DNA from: Neisseria sp. MVDL19-042950
GTDB taxonomy: Bacteria > Pseudomonadota > Gammaproteobacteria > Burkholderiales > Neisseriaceae
Assembly: GCF_030504625.1 (NCBI RefSeq)
Contig: NZ_JAUKWH010000002.1
Coordinates: 186,001-250,000, forward strand
Direction: 5' to 3'
Length of the DNA: 64,000 nt
Shown here: piece by piece, positions 18,584 to 28,559 of the stretch
Numbering within the stretch: the stretch's first letter is position 1
Layout: each line of letters opens with the position of its first letter
Made by a program: the position numbers and the translations under genes
Notes under the pieces: generated by a model
Told to the model about the DNA's origin: nothing
What the model saw: only the letters and a program-made list of their open reading frames with translations
Database searches by the model: none

Positions 18584-18806
18584 TGGCTTCTCCTTCGCCG
18601 TCAAATGTTGTCGAACCATATCCGGCATCAATCTTGCAATGCGGACGGATTTTCCGATGTTTTGAAATTATCTTATCCGATACTGTTGCGATTGGATGTT
18701 ATATTGGCAATATAACCCATTGTTTTCATTAAGTCTAGATGGCTTTGATGATAGGGGGAAGAAGAGGTTTTCAGACGGCCTTTAAGGTTTGAACGGATGG
18801 AAAATA

Positions 18807-18824
18807 AGGGCGGACATCCCTGCC
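18807..18824. repeat. Degenerate copy of a REP-like palindromic arm
   Basis: AGGGCGGACATCCCTGCC matches 16 of 18 positions of the arm AGGGCGGGCATCCCTACC in the element at 62829-62928. The opposite arm is not recognisable, so this looks like a decayed or half copy in the 230-bp gap between two genes. Confidence 0.45.
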
Positions 18825-18888
18825 TAGCGCAATATAGGTAAGGCTGCACACCCCTTTTGTCGCTTAGCGCACGATTTTTATATAACAA

Positions 18889-18920
18889 GAGGCCGCCTGA
18901 AAACATATTCAGACGGCCTC
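18889..18920 (-). terminator. Imperfect inverted DUS pair
   Basis: AGGCCGCCTGAAA (one base off the DUS) pairs with TTCAGACGGCCTC over a short loop, just after the acyl-CoA dehydrogenase stop codon. Confidence 0.65.
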
Positions 18921-18944
18921 CCCGTTCTATCGCACAAAAGCGGT

Positions 18945-20372
18945 TCAATCTTTGCAGTCCAACATATCTTTGCGGATATCCCTCAGCACAAACGCGGCGG
19001 TGTCTTCGTCTTCCGCCTGAACCCACACAAACAGTTTGGCGACAATCTTGCCGAGAAATACTTTTTCCAAAGCGTCGGCATTGCTCAAATTGTATTGCGA
19101 CAAGAAATCGGCAATGTCGGCGGGCAGGGCGGTGCGTTCGGCTTGGCGGATGTCGGTAAAACGTTTGTCCGATTGCAGGCGTTCCAGCAGGGTTTGGTTT
19201 TTATCGAGCTTGATGCCTTGCTCTTTCTCTTCGATGGTGGCGCGGGTGAATTGGTCGTAAATCTCCGCGTAGAGCATATCGTTCGGGCCTTCGAAGATGG
19301 TGAAGGGGCGGATGTCGATGGCAATGTTGCTGGCGGGATGGCCGTGTTCGAAGCCTTTGGCACCGAGCAGTTTTTGCAGGATTTGCGCCGCGCCGTAGGT
19401 GTATTCGGTGGCCAGCGTTTTGATAATGTTGGCTTCCATCAACTGGTGCGCGACGGCCGCATCGGGGGAGACGCGGTTGCAGGTGAAGCGGTAGAGCACT
19501 TGCGAGATGCCGTAGCGTTGCATGATTTCGCGGCATTCGCGGGCGACGAATTTGATGTCTTGCTTCACGAAACGGTTCATGTTTTCGATGATGTATTCCA
19601 TGATGCCGTGGGTCATGCCCACCAGTTGCAGGCGGCTGCGGATGAAGATGTTTTGGAACGCGCGCAAGCCGGCGGCATCGCTTTCGGAAAGTTTCATCAC
19701 GCAATCGGCGGGGATTTTGGCATCAATGTGGTTGACCGCGTAGCGCACGGCGAGCAAGCCTTCGGAATTGAGGGTTTCGCAGCGGATGTATTGTTTGGGG
19801 ACCAGCAGCAGGTTGATGGTTTTCGACAGTTTGCCGTTTTTGCGCTCTTTGGCGGCCACCAGCAGAAATTCGCTGGTGGAGTTGCCTTGCCAGTATTTGG
19901 TTGCGTTAACGTAAACGGTTTGCTCGTCGATATACTCGTAATGCGACTGCATTTCGCGGGCAATCGCGGCGCCGGAGGTTTCCGGCTCGGTAATGGCGAG
20001 GCCGCCGCCTTCGCCGTTGAAAATGAAATCGAGGCCGGTACGGATTTGGGTTTCGTTGCCGAATTCGACCAGAGGCTGCAAAACCAATGCGCCTTCGATA
20101 CCGGTACGCAGGGTAACGGGTACGCCGTAATGGCCGGCAATACGCAATACTTCCTGAATTTCAAACTGGCTGCTTTTTCTGCCGCCGTGTTTTTCGGCTA
20201 AAAAAGGCAGCAACAGGCCGGCTTTTTTCAGCTCCAGCCATTTGTTTTCGGGAAGGTATTGCATCAGATTGATTCCGTTGGGAAAGATGCGTTTGAATGC
20301 AGATTCGATATGTTGTAGGAAATCAGCGGTGTTCATTTGAATAAGCTGCGTTTCCAAAATACCTGATGCCAT
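18945..20372 (-). CDS. Acyl-CoA dehydrogenase family protein
   Basis: 475 residues with the acyl-CoA dehydrogenase fold: an N-terminal helical domain, a flavin/substrate beta domain around residues 125-235 (GLAITEPETSGAAIA), and a C-terminal helical domain. FTIFEGPNDMLYAEIYDQ near residue 355 contains a Glu at the position of the usual catalytic base (YEGT-type motif). It presumably oxidises an acyl-CoA thioester with FAD, but the substrate is unclear and no other fatty-acid oxidation gene is adjacent. An alternative start at 20336 (MNTADFLQHIES) is possible; neither has a strong ribosome site. Confidence 0.75.
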   Translation of the reverse strand: MASGILETQLIQMNTADFLQHIESAFKRIFPNGINLMQYLPENKWLELKKAGLLLPFLAEKHGGRKSSQFEIQEVLRIAGHYGVPVTLRTGIEGALVLQPLVEFGNETQIRTGLDFIFNGEGGGLAITEPETSGAAIAREMQSHYEYIDEQTVYVNATKYWQGNSTSEFLLVAAKERKNGKLSKTINLLLVPKQYIRCETLNSEGLLAVRYAVNHIDAKIPADCVMKLSESDAAGLRAFQNIFIRSRLQLVGMTHGIMEYIIENMNRFVKQDIKFVARECREIMQRYGISQVLYRFTCNRVSPDAAVAHQLMEANIIKTLATEYTYGAAQILQKLLGAKGFEHGHPASNIAIDIRPFTIFEGPNDMLYAEIYDQFTRATIEEKEQGIKLDKNQTLLERLQSDKRFTDIRQAERTALPADIADFLSQYNLSNADALEKVFLGKIVAKLFVWVQAEDEDTAAFVLRDIRKDMLDCKD

Positions 20373-20577
20373 GATTCTTTGTGTTTCCGTTTTAGAGTAA
20401 GATTTCTATTTTATATCATATTTTTTGAATTTTGATAATCATTGGCAAAAAGCGGGTTTTTATTGGAAAAGAAATCTTCACGGTTTCGGTTTCCCGCTGA
20501 TATTTTTGGGGTGCGCATTTAAAAATAACATATGGCGAATTGCGCTAAAGCAAATTTGTTTACCATATGTAAAGCAT

Positions 20578-20612
20578 CAGGCCGTCTGAAAATGATTTTT
20601 CAGACGGCCTGT
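20578..20612 (-). terminator. Inverted DUS pair
   Basis: CAGGCCGTCTGAAAA and its complement with a short loop and T-rich flank, following the phosphoesterase gene at 20633-21400. Confidence 0.75.
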
Positions 20613-20632
20613 TTGTTTATGCAGTAAACGGA

Positions 20633-21400
20633 TTAGGGCTGTTTGATGCGCGGCAGCACTTTCACGCTCAAGGGCAGGTGGTCGGAGAGCATTTGCCACT
20701 GTTTTTCTTTGTGGATTTGCGAATCGAGCACTTCGAGGTTGCGGGTGTAGATGCGGTCGAGGCTCAACACGGGCATGCGCGACGGGAAAGTTTTGGGGCG
20801 TTTGCCGTTGGCATCTACAAACACTTCTTCGAGGTTCAATGCTTCGCCGAGCGCGGCGGCGGATTTGGAACGCCAGTCGTTGAAGTCGCCGGCGATAATC
20901 AGCGGGCTGTGCGGATCGACGTGGCGGTCGACGTATTCGAAAATCGCCTGATACTGCTTCATGCGGTCGGGTTCGCGCAGGTTGAGGTGGGCACACAGGC
21001 ACACGAGCGGGTGTTCCCAATATTCGGGCTGGATTTCGCAATGCAGCACGCCGCGCTGCTCGAGTTTGTTGACCGTGATATTGAGGTTGTGGCGGGTGTC
21101 GATGGGCATGTGGCTGAGAATGGCGTTGCCGTGGTGTCGCTCGGGGTAAACCGCGTTTTTGCCGTAGCTGCTGTTGAACGACAGATGCTCGCTGAGAATG
21201 TCGTAGTGCGGTCGGTGCGGGAAGTCGGGCAGTTTGATGCTGCGGGTTTGATGTTCGCCTTGCACTTCCTGCAAGAATAGGATGTCTGAATTCAAACCCT
21301 GCAAGGCTTCGGCCATGCTGCTCACCTGTACTTTGCGGTTGAGCGCCGACATGCCTTTGTGCATGTTGTAAGAGGTAATGGTAACGGGTACGGGGGTCAT
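20633..21400 (-). CDS. Endonuclease/exonuclease/phosphatase (EEP) family protein
   Basis: 255 residues of the DNase I-like metal-dependent phosphoesterase fold. Conserved motifs are SYNMHKG near the N-terminus, LFLQEVQ (metal-binding Glu, about residue 45), CAHLNL, GDFNDW near residue 172 and SDHLPL at the C-terminus (catalytic Asp-His). Substrates in the family range from DNA to phosphoinositides, so the target is not assignable. No signal peptide, so cytoplasmic. Single gene. Confidence 0.85.
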   Translation of the reverse strand: MTPVPVTITSYNMHKGMSALNRKVQVSSMAEALQGLNSDILFLQEVQGEHQTRSIKLPDFPHRPHYDILSEHLSFNSSYGKNAVYPERHHGNAILSHMPIDTRHNLNITVNKLEQRGVLHCEIQPEYWEHPLVCLCAHLNLREPDRMKQYQAIFEYVDRHVDPHSPLIIAGDFNDWRSKSAAALGEALNLEEVFVDANGKRPKTFPSRMPVLSLDRIYTRNLEVLDSQIHKEKQWQMLSDHLPLSVKVLPRIKQP

Positions 21401-21492
21401 AATGTGCTCGATATTTGTTATTGTGTATTTTTTGATTATATATCAATAGGCCGTCTGAAAAACCAGCTTTTACATAAAGATAGCTTTGTAAA

Positions 21493-21526
21493 AAGGCCGT
21501 CTGAATATTGGTTTCAGACGGCCTTT
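21493..21526 (-). terminator. Inverted DUS pair after aroA
   Basis: AAGGCCGTCTGAA and TTCAGACGGCCTT with a 6-base loop, 8 bp past the aroA stop codon. Confidence 0.75.
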
Positions 21527-21533
21527 AACGGAT

Positions 21534-22826
21534 TTATTTGCGCAGCGAGGCGAATACTTCGAAATAGGTGGGAAAGGTTTTGTGGGTGCATTTGGGGTCG
21601 TTGATGACCACGGGCACGCCGAGCAGGGAAACGAGTGAAAAACACATGGCCATGCGGTGGTCGTCGTAGGTGTCGATTTGTGCATCGGGCGTGAGTGCGG
21701 CGGGCGGAATGATACGGATGGCTTCCGGCTCTTCGGTAACGGTTGCGCCGACTTTGCGCAGTTCCGCCGCCATCGCTGCGATGCGGTCGGTTTCTTTCAC
21801 GCGCCAACTGCCGATGTTGCGCAGGGTGCACGGTGCGCCTGTGGCAAGGGCGACGACGGCTAAGGTCATGGCGGCATCGGGAATGTGGTTGGCATCCAAA
21901 TCAAAGGCTTGGATAGGGCGGCCGGCAGGGCGGGAGACTTCGATAAAATTGTCGCCCCACCTTACATCGGCACCGATTTTTTCCAACTCGCGGGCAAATG
22001 CGACATCGCCCTGAATGCTGTTTTTGCCGATACCGGTTACGCGCACGGGTTCGCCGGAAAGCAGGCCGGCGGCGAGGAAATAAGACGCGCTCGAAGCGTC
22101 GCCTTCCACATACAGATTTTCCGGCGCATGGTAGCGGGCATCGGCAGGCAGCTTGAACACGCGGTAGTTTTGGTTTTCGACGTTAACACCGAATTGCGCC
22201 ATCAGTTTCAGCGTAATGTCGATGTAGGGTTTGGAAATCAGCTCGCCGACCATGTGGATTTCAAACGCTTGTCCGGTTAGCGGCAGCGCCATCAGCAGCG
22301 CGGTCAAAAATTGGCTGGATACGTTGCCTTTAATCGGAATCACGCGCACGCCGTTGTCGGTGCGTTCGCGGATGCGCAGCGGCGGATAGTGTTCGGTGCC
22401 GAGGTATTGCACATCGGCACCGGCCGTGCGCAGGGCATCGACCAAATCGCCGATGGGGCGTTCGTGCATGCGCGGCACGCCGTGCAGGTGGTAGTTGCCG
22501 CCCAACACCGCCAGAGCTGCGGTAAGCGGACGGAACGCCGTGCCTGCGTTGCCGAGAAACAAATCCGCCTCACGGTTGGGAAAACGCCCGCCCGTGCCGT
22601 GTACTTTCAGACGGCCTTCCGAGATAAATTCCAGTTTGACACCGAGGTTTTCCAATGCTTCGAGCATGCGGTCGGTGTCGTCGGATTTTAATAAAGAATG
22701 GATTTCGCACACATTGTCCGACAATGCCGCCAGCAGCAGCGTGCGGTTGCTGATGCTTTTGGAGCCGGGCAGGGCGACGGTGGAGGGCTTGAGTGTGGCG
22801 GCGGGAAGGCGAACGGATTCGGTCAT
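21534..22826 (-). CDS. aroA: 3-phosphoshikimate 1-carboxyvinyltransferase (EPSP synthase)
   Basis: 430 residues. It joins shikimate-3-phosphate and phosphoenolpyruvate in the sixth step of aromatic amino acid synthesis. Visible signatures: [17 protein letters not shown] near the N-terminus, [16 protein letters not shown], the [10 protein letters not shown]-like segment around residue 310 and YDDHRMAM near the C-terminus. Length is standard for the class I enzyme. An in-frame DUS encodes GRLKV. Single gene with its own terminator. Confidence 0.97.
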   Translation of the reverse strand: MTESVRLPAATLKPSTVALPGSKSISNRTLLLAALSDNVCEIHSLLKSDDTDRMLEALENLGVKLEFISEGRLKVHGTGGRFPNREADLFLGNAGTAFRPLTAALAVLGGNYHLHGVPRMHERPIGDLVDALRTAGADVQYLGTEHYPPLRIRERTDNGVRVIPIKGNVSSQFLTALLMALPLTGQAFEIHMVGELISKPYIDITLKLMAQFGVNVENQNYRVFKLPADARYHAPENLYVEGDASSASYFLAAGLLSGEPVRVTGIGKNSIQGDVAFARELEKIGADVRWGDNFIEVSRPAGRPIQAFDLDANHIPDAAMTLAVVALATGAPCTLRNIGSWRVKETDRIAAMAAELRKVGATVTEEPEAIRIIPPAALTPDAQIDTYDDHRMAMCFSLVSLLGVPVVINDPKCTHKTFPTYFEVFASLRK

Positions 22827-22901
22827 TGTTTTTCTTTCCGTGAACGATAAAAAAATGAAGCGGTATTATGCCAAGAATAATAAGGTGTTTCAAAATGTAT
22901 C

Positions 22902-22935
22902 GAGGCCGTCTGAAAACTTATCTTCAGACGGCCTT
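22902..22935 (-). terminator. Inverted DUS pair
   Basis: GAGGCCGTCTGAAAA and TTCAGACGGCCTT with a short loop. It follows the gene at 22956-23483 and separates it from aroA. Confidence 0.75.
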
Positions 22936-22955
22936 GGTCTTATTTGTTTCACGGA

Positions 22956-23483
22956 TTACATGCGCCCCAATTCGCGTTGCAAGGCTTGGATATTTTGCTG
23001 GCGGTCGAGCACATTGCCTTGCAGTTGGCTGATCAGTTGCTGGTTGATGGTGCCGTTTTGGGCGGCGCGGGCATTGGCAAGGGATTGTTGCGCATCGGAA
23101 AGGGCTTTGCGCTCGTTGCTCAGTTCTTGCTCGAGAATGCTGCGGCGGCTGTTGTTGGCGGAGAGTTTGGGTGCATAAGCGGGAGCGGGCTGTGCAGGTG
23201 TGGCGGCCTGTTGGCTCGGTTTGGCAAGTTTGCTTTTTACATAGGCTTTGCGGGGCTCTTGCGGCGCTTCTCTTTCCACGAGCGCCGGTTGCGGCTCGTT
23301 GTAGCGGCTGTTGCTGTAACGCCCGATGGAAGGCAGGTCGGCACGGTGGCAGTTGCCCGACGGACGGGAGGTATAAGTTATTTCGCCGTTAACCACGCAA
23401 GTGTAGATTTTGGAGGCATAGGCCGTCTGAATGCTTGCTGAGCTTAATAAAATAAAGGTGCTTACCCCGAACAGTTTTTTCAT
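22956..23483 (-). CDS. Secreted DUF4124-like protein
   Basis: 175 residues with a Sec signal peptide (MKKLFGVSTFILLSSASIQTAYA, cleavage after about residue 23). The mature N-terminus KIYTCVVNGEITYTSRPSGNC resembles the DUF4124 domain with two cysteines that could form a disulfide. A proline/alanine-rich linker (about 75-105) leads to a predicted coiled coil (about 112-172, ILEQELSNERKALSDAQQSL). Periplasmic; function unknown. Gene lies upstream of aroA with its own terminator. Confidence 0.7.
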   Translation of the reverse strand: MKKLFGVSTFILLSSASIQTAYASKIYTCVVNGEITYTSRPSGNCHRADLPSIGRYSNSRYNEPQPALVEREAPQEPRKAYVKSKLAKPSQQAATPAQPAPAYAPKLSANNSRRSILEQELSNERKALSDAQQSLANARAAQNGTINQQLISQLQGNVLDRQQNIQALQRELGRM

Positions 23484-23567
23484 GGTTTTCTATGGTGTTG
23501 AAAAGCGGCAAAACCGCCGCGGTTTTAAAGGTTGGTCGATTAAGAAAAACGGCTCTTTGCGTGGAGG

Positions 23568-25499
23568 TTAAGAAGCCTGAGCTACGCCGAATTCGGCTTC
23601 GATTTCCGACAAAATCCGCTCCAGCTCTTCCTGCCATTCCAGCCAGCTTTCTTCCAATTTACTTAATTTTACTTTAGTTTTTGCCAGTTCGGCGAGCGTC
23701 TCTTGCAGTTTTACTTTGTTCGCTTCCGAATAGGCATCTTCTTGTGCCAAAAATGTTTCACAGGCCGTCTGAATATCGTTTAAGACGGCCATTTCCTTCT
23801 CGGCTTTGTCGATTTTCTGCTGTATGGGCTTGGTGCGTTTGGCTTTTTCCTGCCGAATTTGCGCTTCGAGGCGTTTGGTGTCTTTGCGGCTTTGGGTTTG
23901 TGCCGAAGCGGCGGGCGCTGCGGCGGCATTTTCCTGTGCCAGACGCCATTGGCGGTAATCGTTCAAATCGCCGTCGAAGTTTTTCAGACGGCCTTTGTCG
24001 ATCAGCAGAAAGCTGTCGGTGGTGGCTTCGAGCAGGCTGCGGTCGTGCGACACCACGATTAATGCGCCCTGAAAACTCTGCAAAGCCACGGTAAGCGCGT
24101 GGCGCATATCCAAATCGAGATGGTTGGTCGGTTCGTCGAGCAGCAGTAGATTGGGCTTTTGCCACACAATCATCGCCAATGCCAGCCGCGCTTTTTCGCC
24201 GCCGGAAAAAGGTTCGATTTTCTGCAAAGCCATATCGCCGACAAAGTTGAAGCCGCCGAGGAAATTGCGGATTTCCTGCTCGCGCACCTCGGGCGAAAGC
24301 TGCTGGATGTGCCAAACGGGGTTTTGGTCGTCACGCAGGGTGTCAAGCTGGTGCTGGGCGAAATAGCCGATGTTGAGCTTTTCGGATTTCACTATCTGGC
24401 CGGACAATAAAGCCAATTCCCCGGCCAAGGCTTTGATAAAGGTGGATTTTCCGCTGCCGTTCACACCCAGCAATCCGTAGCGTGCACCGCTTTCCAGCGA
24501 TAAAGTGATGTCGTGCAGCACTACCGTATTGTCGTAGCCCAAATCGGCTTTATCCATTTTTAACAAAGGGTTGGGCAAGTGTGCGGGCGTTTCGAATTCA
24601 AATGAAAATTCGCTGTCGAGATGCGCGGGGGCAATGCGCTCCAGTTTGGCCAACGCTTTCATGCGGCTTTGCGCTTGCGTGGCTTTGGTGGCTTTGGCTT
24701 TGAAACGGTCGATAAACGATTGCAAATGCTTGATCTGTGTTTGCTGCTTCACATACGCGGCCTGCTGTTGCGCCAAACGCTGGGCGCGTTCGGTTTGGTA
24801 AAAATCGTAGTTGCCGCCGTATTGGGTAAGTTTCTGATTCGATAATTCAACGGTTTGCGTGGTGGTGGCATTCAGAAAGTCGCGATCGTGCGAAATGATG
24901 ATTTGGGTGCACGGCAGACTTGCGAGATGGTTTTCCAACCACAGCACGGTTTCGAGATCCAAGTGGTTGGTCGGTTCGTCGAGCAGCAGCAAATCGGCAC
25001 GGCACATCAGGGCTTGGGCCAAATTCAAACGCATACGCCAGCCGCCTGAAAAGGCTTTCACGGGCTTGCCGTGTTCTTCCTGAGCGAAACCCAATCCGCT
25101 TAACAGTTTGGCGGCGCGGGCGGGAGCGGTGTAGGCATCGATTTCTTCGAGCTTGGCGTGCCATTCGGCGATTTTGATGCCGTCGTTTTGTGCTTCGGCT
25201 TCTGCCAAGGCCGTCTGAAATTGCTGCAATTCGGCATCGCCCTGCAAAACGTAGTCCAAAGCCGAAGTATCCAACGCGGGCGTTTCCTGCGCCACCGCCG
25301 CCATTTTCCAATATTTGGGAATCAGCACGTCGCCCGCATCCTGTGTGATTTCGCCTTTAATCAGGGCGAACAGGCTCGATTTGCCGGTGCCGTTTTTGCC
25401 GATTAAGCCGACGCGTTGGTTGGGGTTGACGGTGAGGTTGGCTTGGTTGAGCAACACTTTCAGGCCGCGCTGGAGGGTGAGGTTTTTGAGTTCGATCAT
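23568..25499 (-). CDS. ABC-F family ATPase, YheS type
   Basis: 643 residues with two ATP-binding domains in one chain and no membrane part. Walker A motifs are GKNGTGKSS (about 34) and GVNGSGKST (about 347). Signature motifs are FSGGWRMRL and FSGGEKARL, each followed by [12 protein letters not shown]. The inter-domain linker contains the charged P-site tRNA interaction helix region, and a C-terminal coiled coil spans about 555-640. ABC-F proteins act on ribosomes to relieve stalled translation. YheS is the closest match by layout and length; Uup is an alternative. Several DUS copies are in frame. Confidence 0.88.
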   Translation of the reverse strand: MIELKNLTLQRGLKVLLNQANLTVNPNQRVGLIGKNGTGKSSLFALIKGEITQDAGDVLIPKYWKMAAVAQETPALDTSALDYVLQGDAELQQFQTALAEAEAQNDGIKIAEWHAKLEEIDAYTAPARAAKLLSGLGFAQEEHGKPVKAFSGGWRMRLNLAQALMCRADLLLLDEPTNHLDLETVLWLENHLASLPCTQIIISHDRDFLNATTTQTVELSNQKLTQYGGNYDFYQTERAQRLAQQQAAYVKQQTQIKHLQSFIDRFKAKATKATQAQSRMKALAKLERIAPAHLDSEFSFEFETPAHLPNPLLKMDKADLGYDNTVVLHDITLSLESGARYGLLGVNGSGKSTFIKALAGELALLSGQIVKSEKLNIGYFAQHQLDTLRDDQNPVWHIQQLSPEVREQEIRNFLGGFNFVGDMALQKIEPFSGGEKARLALAMIVWQKPNLLLLDEPTNHLDLDMRHALTVALQSFQGALIVVSHDRSLLEATTDSFLLIDKGRLKNFDGDLNDYRQWRLAQENAAAAPAASAQTQSRKDTKRLEAQIRQEKAKRTKPIQQKIDKAEKEMAVLNDIQTACETFLAQEDAYSEANKVKLQETLAELAKTKVKLSKLEESWLEWQEELERILSEIEAEFGVAQAS

Positions 25500-25759
25500 G
25501 GGGAAATGGCGTAGGGTCGGGCAAAAGGACGTTATTTTACCTTTTCTGCCCGGAATAAAACAGGCCGGTAATTTCGGAGATTACAACAGAAACCGAATCG
25601 GACGGAGGTATCGGCAAGTTTCCAGGCCGTCTGAAAAAGAATCGGTAAGGTTTTGTATTGAAAACATGATTTCCATGCAATTTTGCCGTAGGTTTGTTTG
25701 AACGGTGTTTTCAGACGGCCTTATGCTTTTCTATTATAAAGAATAGAAGTAATCGTTCT

Positions 25760-25788
25760 TTGTATTGTGTTTTTGATTATCGTACAAT
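25760..25788 (+). promoter_or_regulatory. Predicted sigma-70 promoter of the cystine-type ABC operon
   Basis: TTGTAT (25760-25765), a 17-base spacer and TACAAT (25783-25788) lie 40 bp upstream of the start codon. The rest of the 25500-25828 gap holds two single DUS copies and no gene. Confidence 0.55.
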
Positions 25789-25828
25789 GCACGCTTCTAT
25801 ATTGAATTGACGCTTTACTGGAATGATT

Positions 25829-26668
25829 ATGTTGAAGAAATTTGTACTCGGCAGCATGGCTGCTTTTGTGTTGGCCGCTTGCGGCAACGGCGGCGGCAAC
25901 GCTTCTTCTGCGTCTGCACCGGCTTCTGCCGCGCCCGAAACACAGGTTGCAGGTTCGCTGTTGGAGCGCATCAACAACAAAGGTACGATCACCGTAGGCA
26001 CCGAAGGTACTTATGCTCCTTTCACTTATCATGATGAAAGCGGCAAGCTGACCGGTTACGATGTGGAAGTTACCCGCGCCGTAGCTGAAAAATTGGGCGT
26101 TAAAGTAGATTTCAAAGAAACCCAATGGGACGCCATGCTGGCTGGTTTGAAAGCGGAACGTTTCGATATCGTGGCCAACCAAGTGAGCCTGACCACGCCC
26201 GAACGCCGCGCTACTTTCGACAAATCTGCCGAATACAGCTATTCCGGCCCGATGGCGGTTGACCGCAAAGACGACAACCGCATCAAAACGCTGGCGGACG
26301 TGAAAGGCTTGTCTGCCGCGCAAACCCTGAGCAGCAACTACGGCGAAATGGCGCAAAAAGCAGAAGCCAAAATCATTCCGGTCGACGGCATGGCGCAGGC
26401 TTTGGCATTGGTGCAGCAAAAACGTGCCGATTTCACGTTTAATGATTCCCTTGCTTTGCTCGACTATCTCAAGAAAAACCCGAATTCCGGCTTAAAAACC
26501 GCATGGACTGCCTCTGCGGAAGAAAAATTAGGTGCGGGATTTATTGTCAACAAAAACAACGATGAAGCCTTGGCAAAAATCAGCGACGCGGTTGAAGAAC
26601 TTCGTGCGGACGGCACGCTGAAAAAATTAGGTGAACAATTCTTTGGCGTAGATGTAAGTGTTAAGTGA
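25829..26668 (+). CDS. Amino acid (cystine-type) ABC transporter substrate-binding lipoprotein
   Basis: 279 residues. The signal peptide ends in VLAAC with Cys18 as the lipid anchor, followed by a Gly/Ala/Ser-rich spacer. The rest is a bacterial extracellular solute-binding family 3 domain: TVGTEGTYAPFTYHDESGKLTGYDVEV, then the FDIVANQVSLTTPERR ligand loop. It resembles the gonococcal cystine receptor Ngo0372 as I recall it. Start chosen at 25829 (TGGA six bases upstream) rather than the ATG six bases earlier. First gene of a three-gene importer. Confidence 0.87.
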   Translation: MLKKFVLGSMAAFVLAACGNGGGNASSASAPASAAPETQVAGSLLERINNKGTITVGTEGTYAPFTYHDESGKLTGYDVEVTRAVAEKLGVKVDFKETQWDAMLAGLKAERFDIVANQVSLTTPERRATFDKSAEYSYSGPMAVDRKDDNRIKTLADVKGLSAAQTLSSNYGEMAQKAEAKIIPVDGMAQALALVQQKRADFTFNDSLALLDYLKKNPNSGLKTAWTASAEEKLGAGFIVNKNNDEALAKISDAVEELRADGTLKKLGEQFFGVDVSVK

Positions 26669-27374
26669 TCTTTTAAGTGCGTTGCCGTTTATGACCGAGG
26701 CCCGTGCGGCTTTGGTCATAAACGCATTTTGGCCGATGGTAAAAGCGGGATTCTTATATTCGATTCCGCTCGCCGTCGTTTCTTTTATTTTCGGCATTCT
26801 GATTGCGTTGGCAGTTGCGTTGGTGCGCGTGATCCCCGTATCGGGCGTATTGCACCGTGTGCTGCTGGGCGTGGTGAAGTTTTATGTTTCGGCCATCCGC
26901 GGCACGCCGATGCTGGTGCAGTTGATGGTGGTGTTTTACGGTTTGCCTGCCATCGGCATCACGCTTGATCCGCTGCCGACTGCGGTGATCGGCTTTTCGC
27001 TGAACATCGGTGCCTATGCTTCCGAAACCATACGCGCGGCGATTTTGTCGGTGCCCAAAGGCCAATGGGAAGCAGGTTTCTCCATCGGCATGACCTATAT
27101 GCAGACCTTCCGCCGTATCATTATGCCGCAAGCGTTCCGTGTTTCCGTACCGCCTTTGAGCAACACCTTTATCAGTCTGTTTAAAGAAACCTCGCTGGCT
27201 TCCGTAGTAACCATTACCGAGCTTTTCCGCGTGGCACAGCAAATTGCCAACGCCAGCTACGACTTTTTACCCGTGTATATCGAAGCCGGTTTGGTTTATT
27301 GGGTGTTCTGTTTCTTCCTGTTTATCGGACAGGCCAAGCTGGAAAAACGGCTTGACCGCTACGTTGCCAAGTGA
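26658..27374 (+). CDS. Amino acid ABC transporter permease
   Basis: 238 residues of the polar amino acid (His/Glu/cystine) permease family, with about five membrane segments and the EAA loop around GASFSIGMTYMQTFRRIIMPQA (about 135-155). A GTG at 26658 overlaps the end of the binding-protein gene by 11 bp; ATG at 26691 would also fit. The single permease presumably homodimerises with two copies of the ATPase. Confidence 0.9.
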   Translation: MLSDLLSALPFMTEARAALVINAFWPMVKAGFLYSIPLAVVSFIFGILIALAVALVRVIPVSGVLHRVLLGVVKFYVSAIRGTPMLVQLMVVFYGLPAIGITLDPLPTAVIGFSLNIGAYASETIRAAILSVPKGQWEAGFSIGMTYMQTFRRIIMPQAFRVSVPPLSNTFISLFKETSLASVVTITELFRVAQQIANASYDFLPVYIEAGLVYWVFCFFLFIGQAKLEKRLDRYVAK

Positions 27375-27383
27375 GCATAAACC

Positions 27384-28136
27384 ATGATTAAAATCCGCAA
27401 TATCCATAAAGCTTTCGGCAACAATTCGATTTTGAACGGCATTGATTTGGACGTAGCCAAAGGCAGCGTAGTGGTGATTCTCGGCCCGTCGGGTTCGGGA
27501 AAAACAACCTTCCTGCGCTGCTTGAACGCGTTGGAAATGCCGCAACAAGGCAGCATCGAATTCGACGGCGACAAACCGCTGCATATTGATTTCGCTATCC
27601 ATCCTTCCAAAAAAGACATTCTTGCCCTGCGCCGTAAATCGGGCATGGTGTTTCAACAATACAATCTCTTCCCGCACAAAACCGCGTTGGAAAACGTGAT
27701 GGAAGGCCCGGTTGCCGTGCAAGGCATTCCTGTTACCGAGGCACGTCGAAATGCTTTGGTTTTACTGGAGAAAGTAGGTTTGGCCAGCAAAGTGGATTTA
27801 TATCCCTTCCAGCTTTCAGGCGGCCAACAGCAGCGCGTCGGTATTGCCCGCGCGCTTGCCATCCAACCGGATTTGATGCTGTTCGACGAACCGACTTCAG
27901 CGCTCGATCCCGAATTGGTACAAGATGTATTGAACACCATGAAAGAACTGGCGAAAGAAGGTTGGACAATGATCGTGGTAACTCATGAAATCAAATTCGC
28001 CATGGAAGTGGCCGATTTGGTGGTTGTGATGGACGGCGGTGTGATTGTGGAGCAAGGGGCACCTGAAGCACTGTTTCACAACCCGCAACACGAACGCACC
28101 AGGCGTTTCTTGAAGCAGATTCGCGCAGAAGCATAA
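27384..28136 (+). CDS. Amino acid ABC transporter ATP-binding protein
   Basis: 250 residues. Walker [10 protein letters not shown] (about 36-44), Q-loop [11 protein letters not shown], signature [15 protein letters not shown], Walker [15 protein letters not shown] and the H-loop VTHE. It starts 9 bp after the permease gene and powers the same importer. A symmetric DUS terminator ends the operon. Confidence 0.95.
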   Translation: MIKIRNIHKAFGNNSILNGIDLDVAKGSVVVILGPSGSGKTTFLRCLNALEMPQQGSIEFDGDKPLHIDFAIHPSKKDILALRRKSGMVFQQYNLFPHKTALENVMEGPVAVQGIPVTEARRNALVLLEKVGLASKVDLYPFQLSGGQQQRVGIARALAIQPDLMLFDEPTSALDPELVQDVLNTMKELAKEGWTMIVVTHEIKFAMEVADLVVVMDGGVIVEQGAPEALFHNPQHERTRRFLKQIRAEA

Positions 28137-28151
28137 AGTATTTGTTCTTAA

Positions 28152-28186
28152 TTGAGGCCGTCTGAAAACATTTCAGACGGCCTCAA
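28152..28186 (+). terminator. Inverted DUS pair ending the ABC operon
   Basis: TTGAGGCCGTCTGAAA pairs perfectly with its complement across a 3-base loop. Confidence 0.8.
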
Positions 28187-28543
28187 TGCTATGGGTTGAA
28201 GATTTAGGTAATGAAGTTTATTGGCTATTTACAAAGGATAAAACGTTGCAGCTTCGTATCGGAAATTATTGGTTAGTTATAAATGCTTGTTGGGATTGAA
28301 TAGCAAAAATATGATTTTTAGATGATTATTTGTTTAGTTAATAGCAATTTGGTGATGTTTTTTAGAATGATTATAAAAATAACGATTATTTTAAATTGAG
28401 CATAAAATGTTCTATATTGTTAATATGGTTAATGATTTTATCTAAATTTTATGTTATTTTTAAATAAAATTGCGGGTTTCGGATTTGCCCGGGTGTTTGG
28501 TAGTTTATAGAACGACTGTGTTTTATTACATGGAAATATGCCG
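28187..28543. other. AT-rich non-coding region upstream of the AraC-type gene
   Basis: About 360 bp with long A/T runs and no convincing reading frame. It holds several AT-only hexamers that could be promoters, but none with a clear -35 partner. It may be the control region of the regulator gene at 28560, or curved DNA. I see no DUS in it. Confidence 0.5.
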
Positions 28544-28559
28544 TAGGAGGGAGAGTCTC

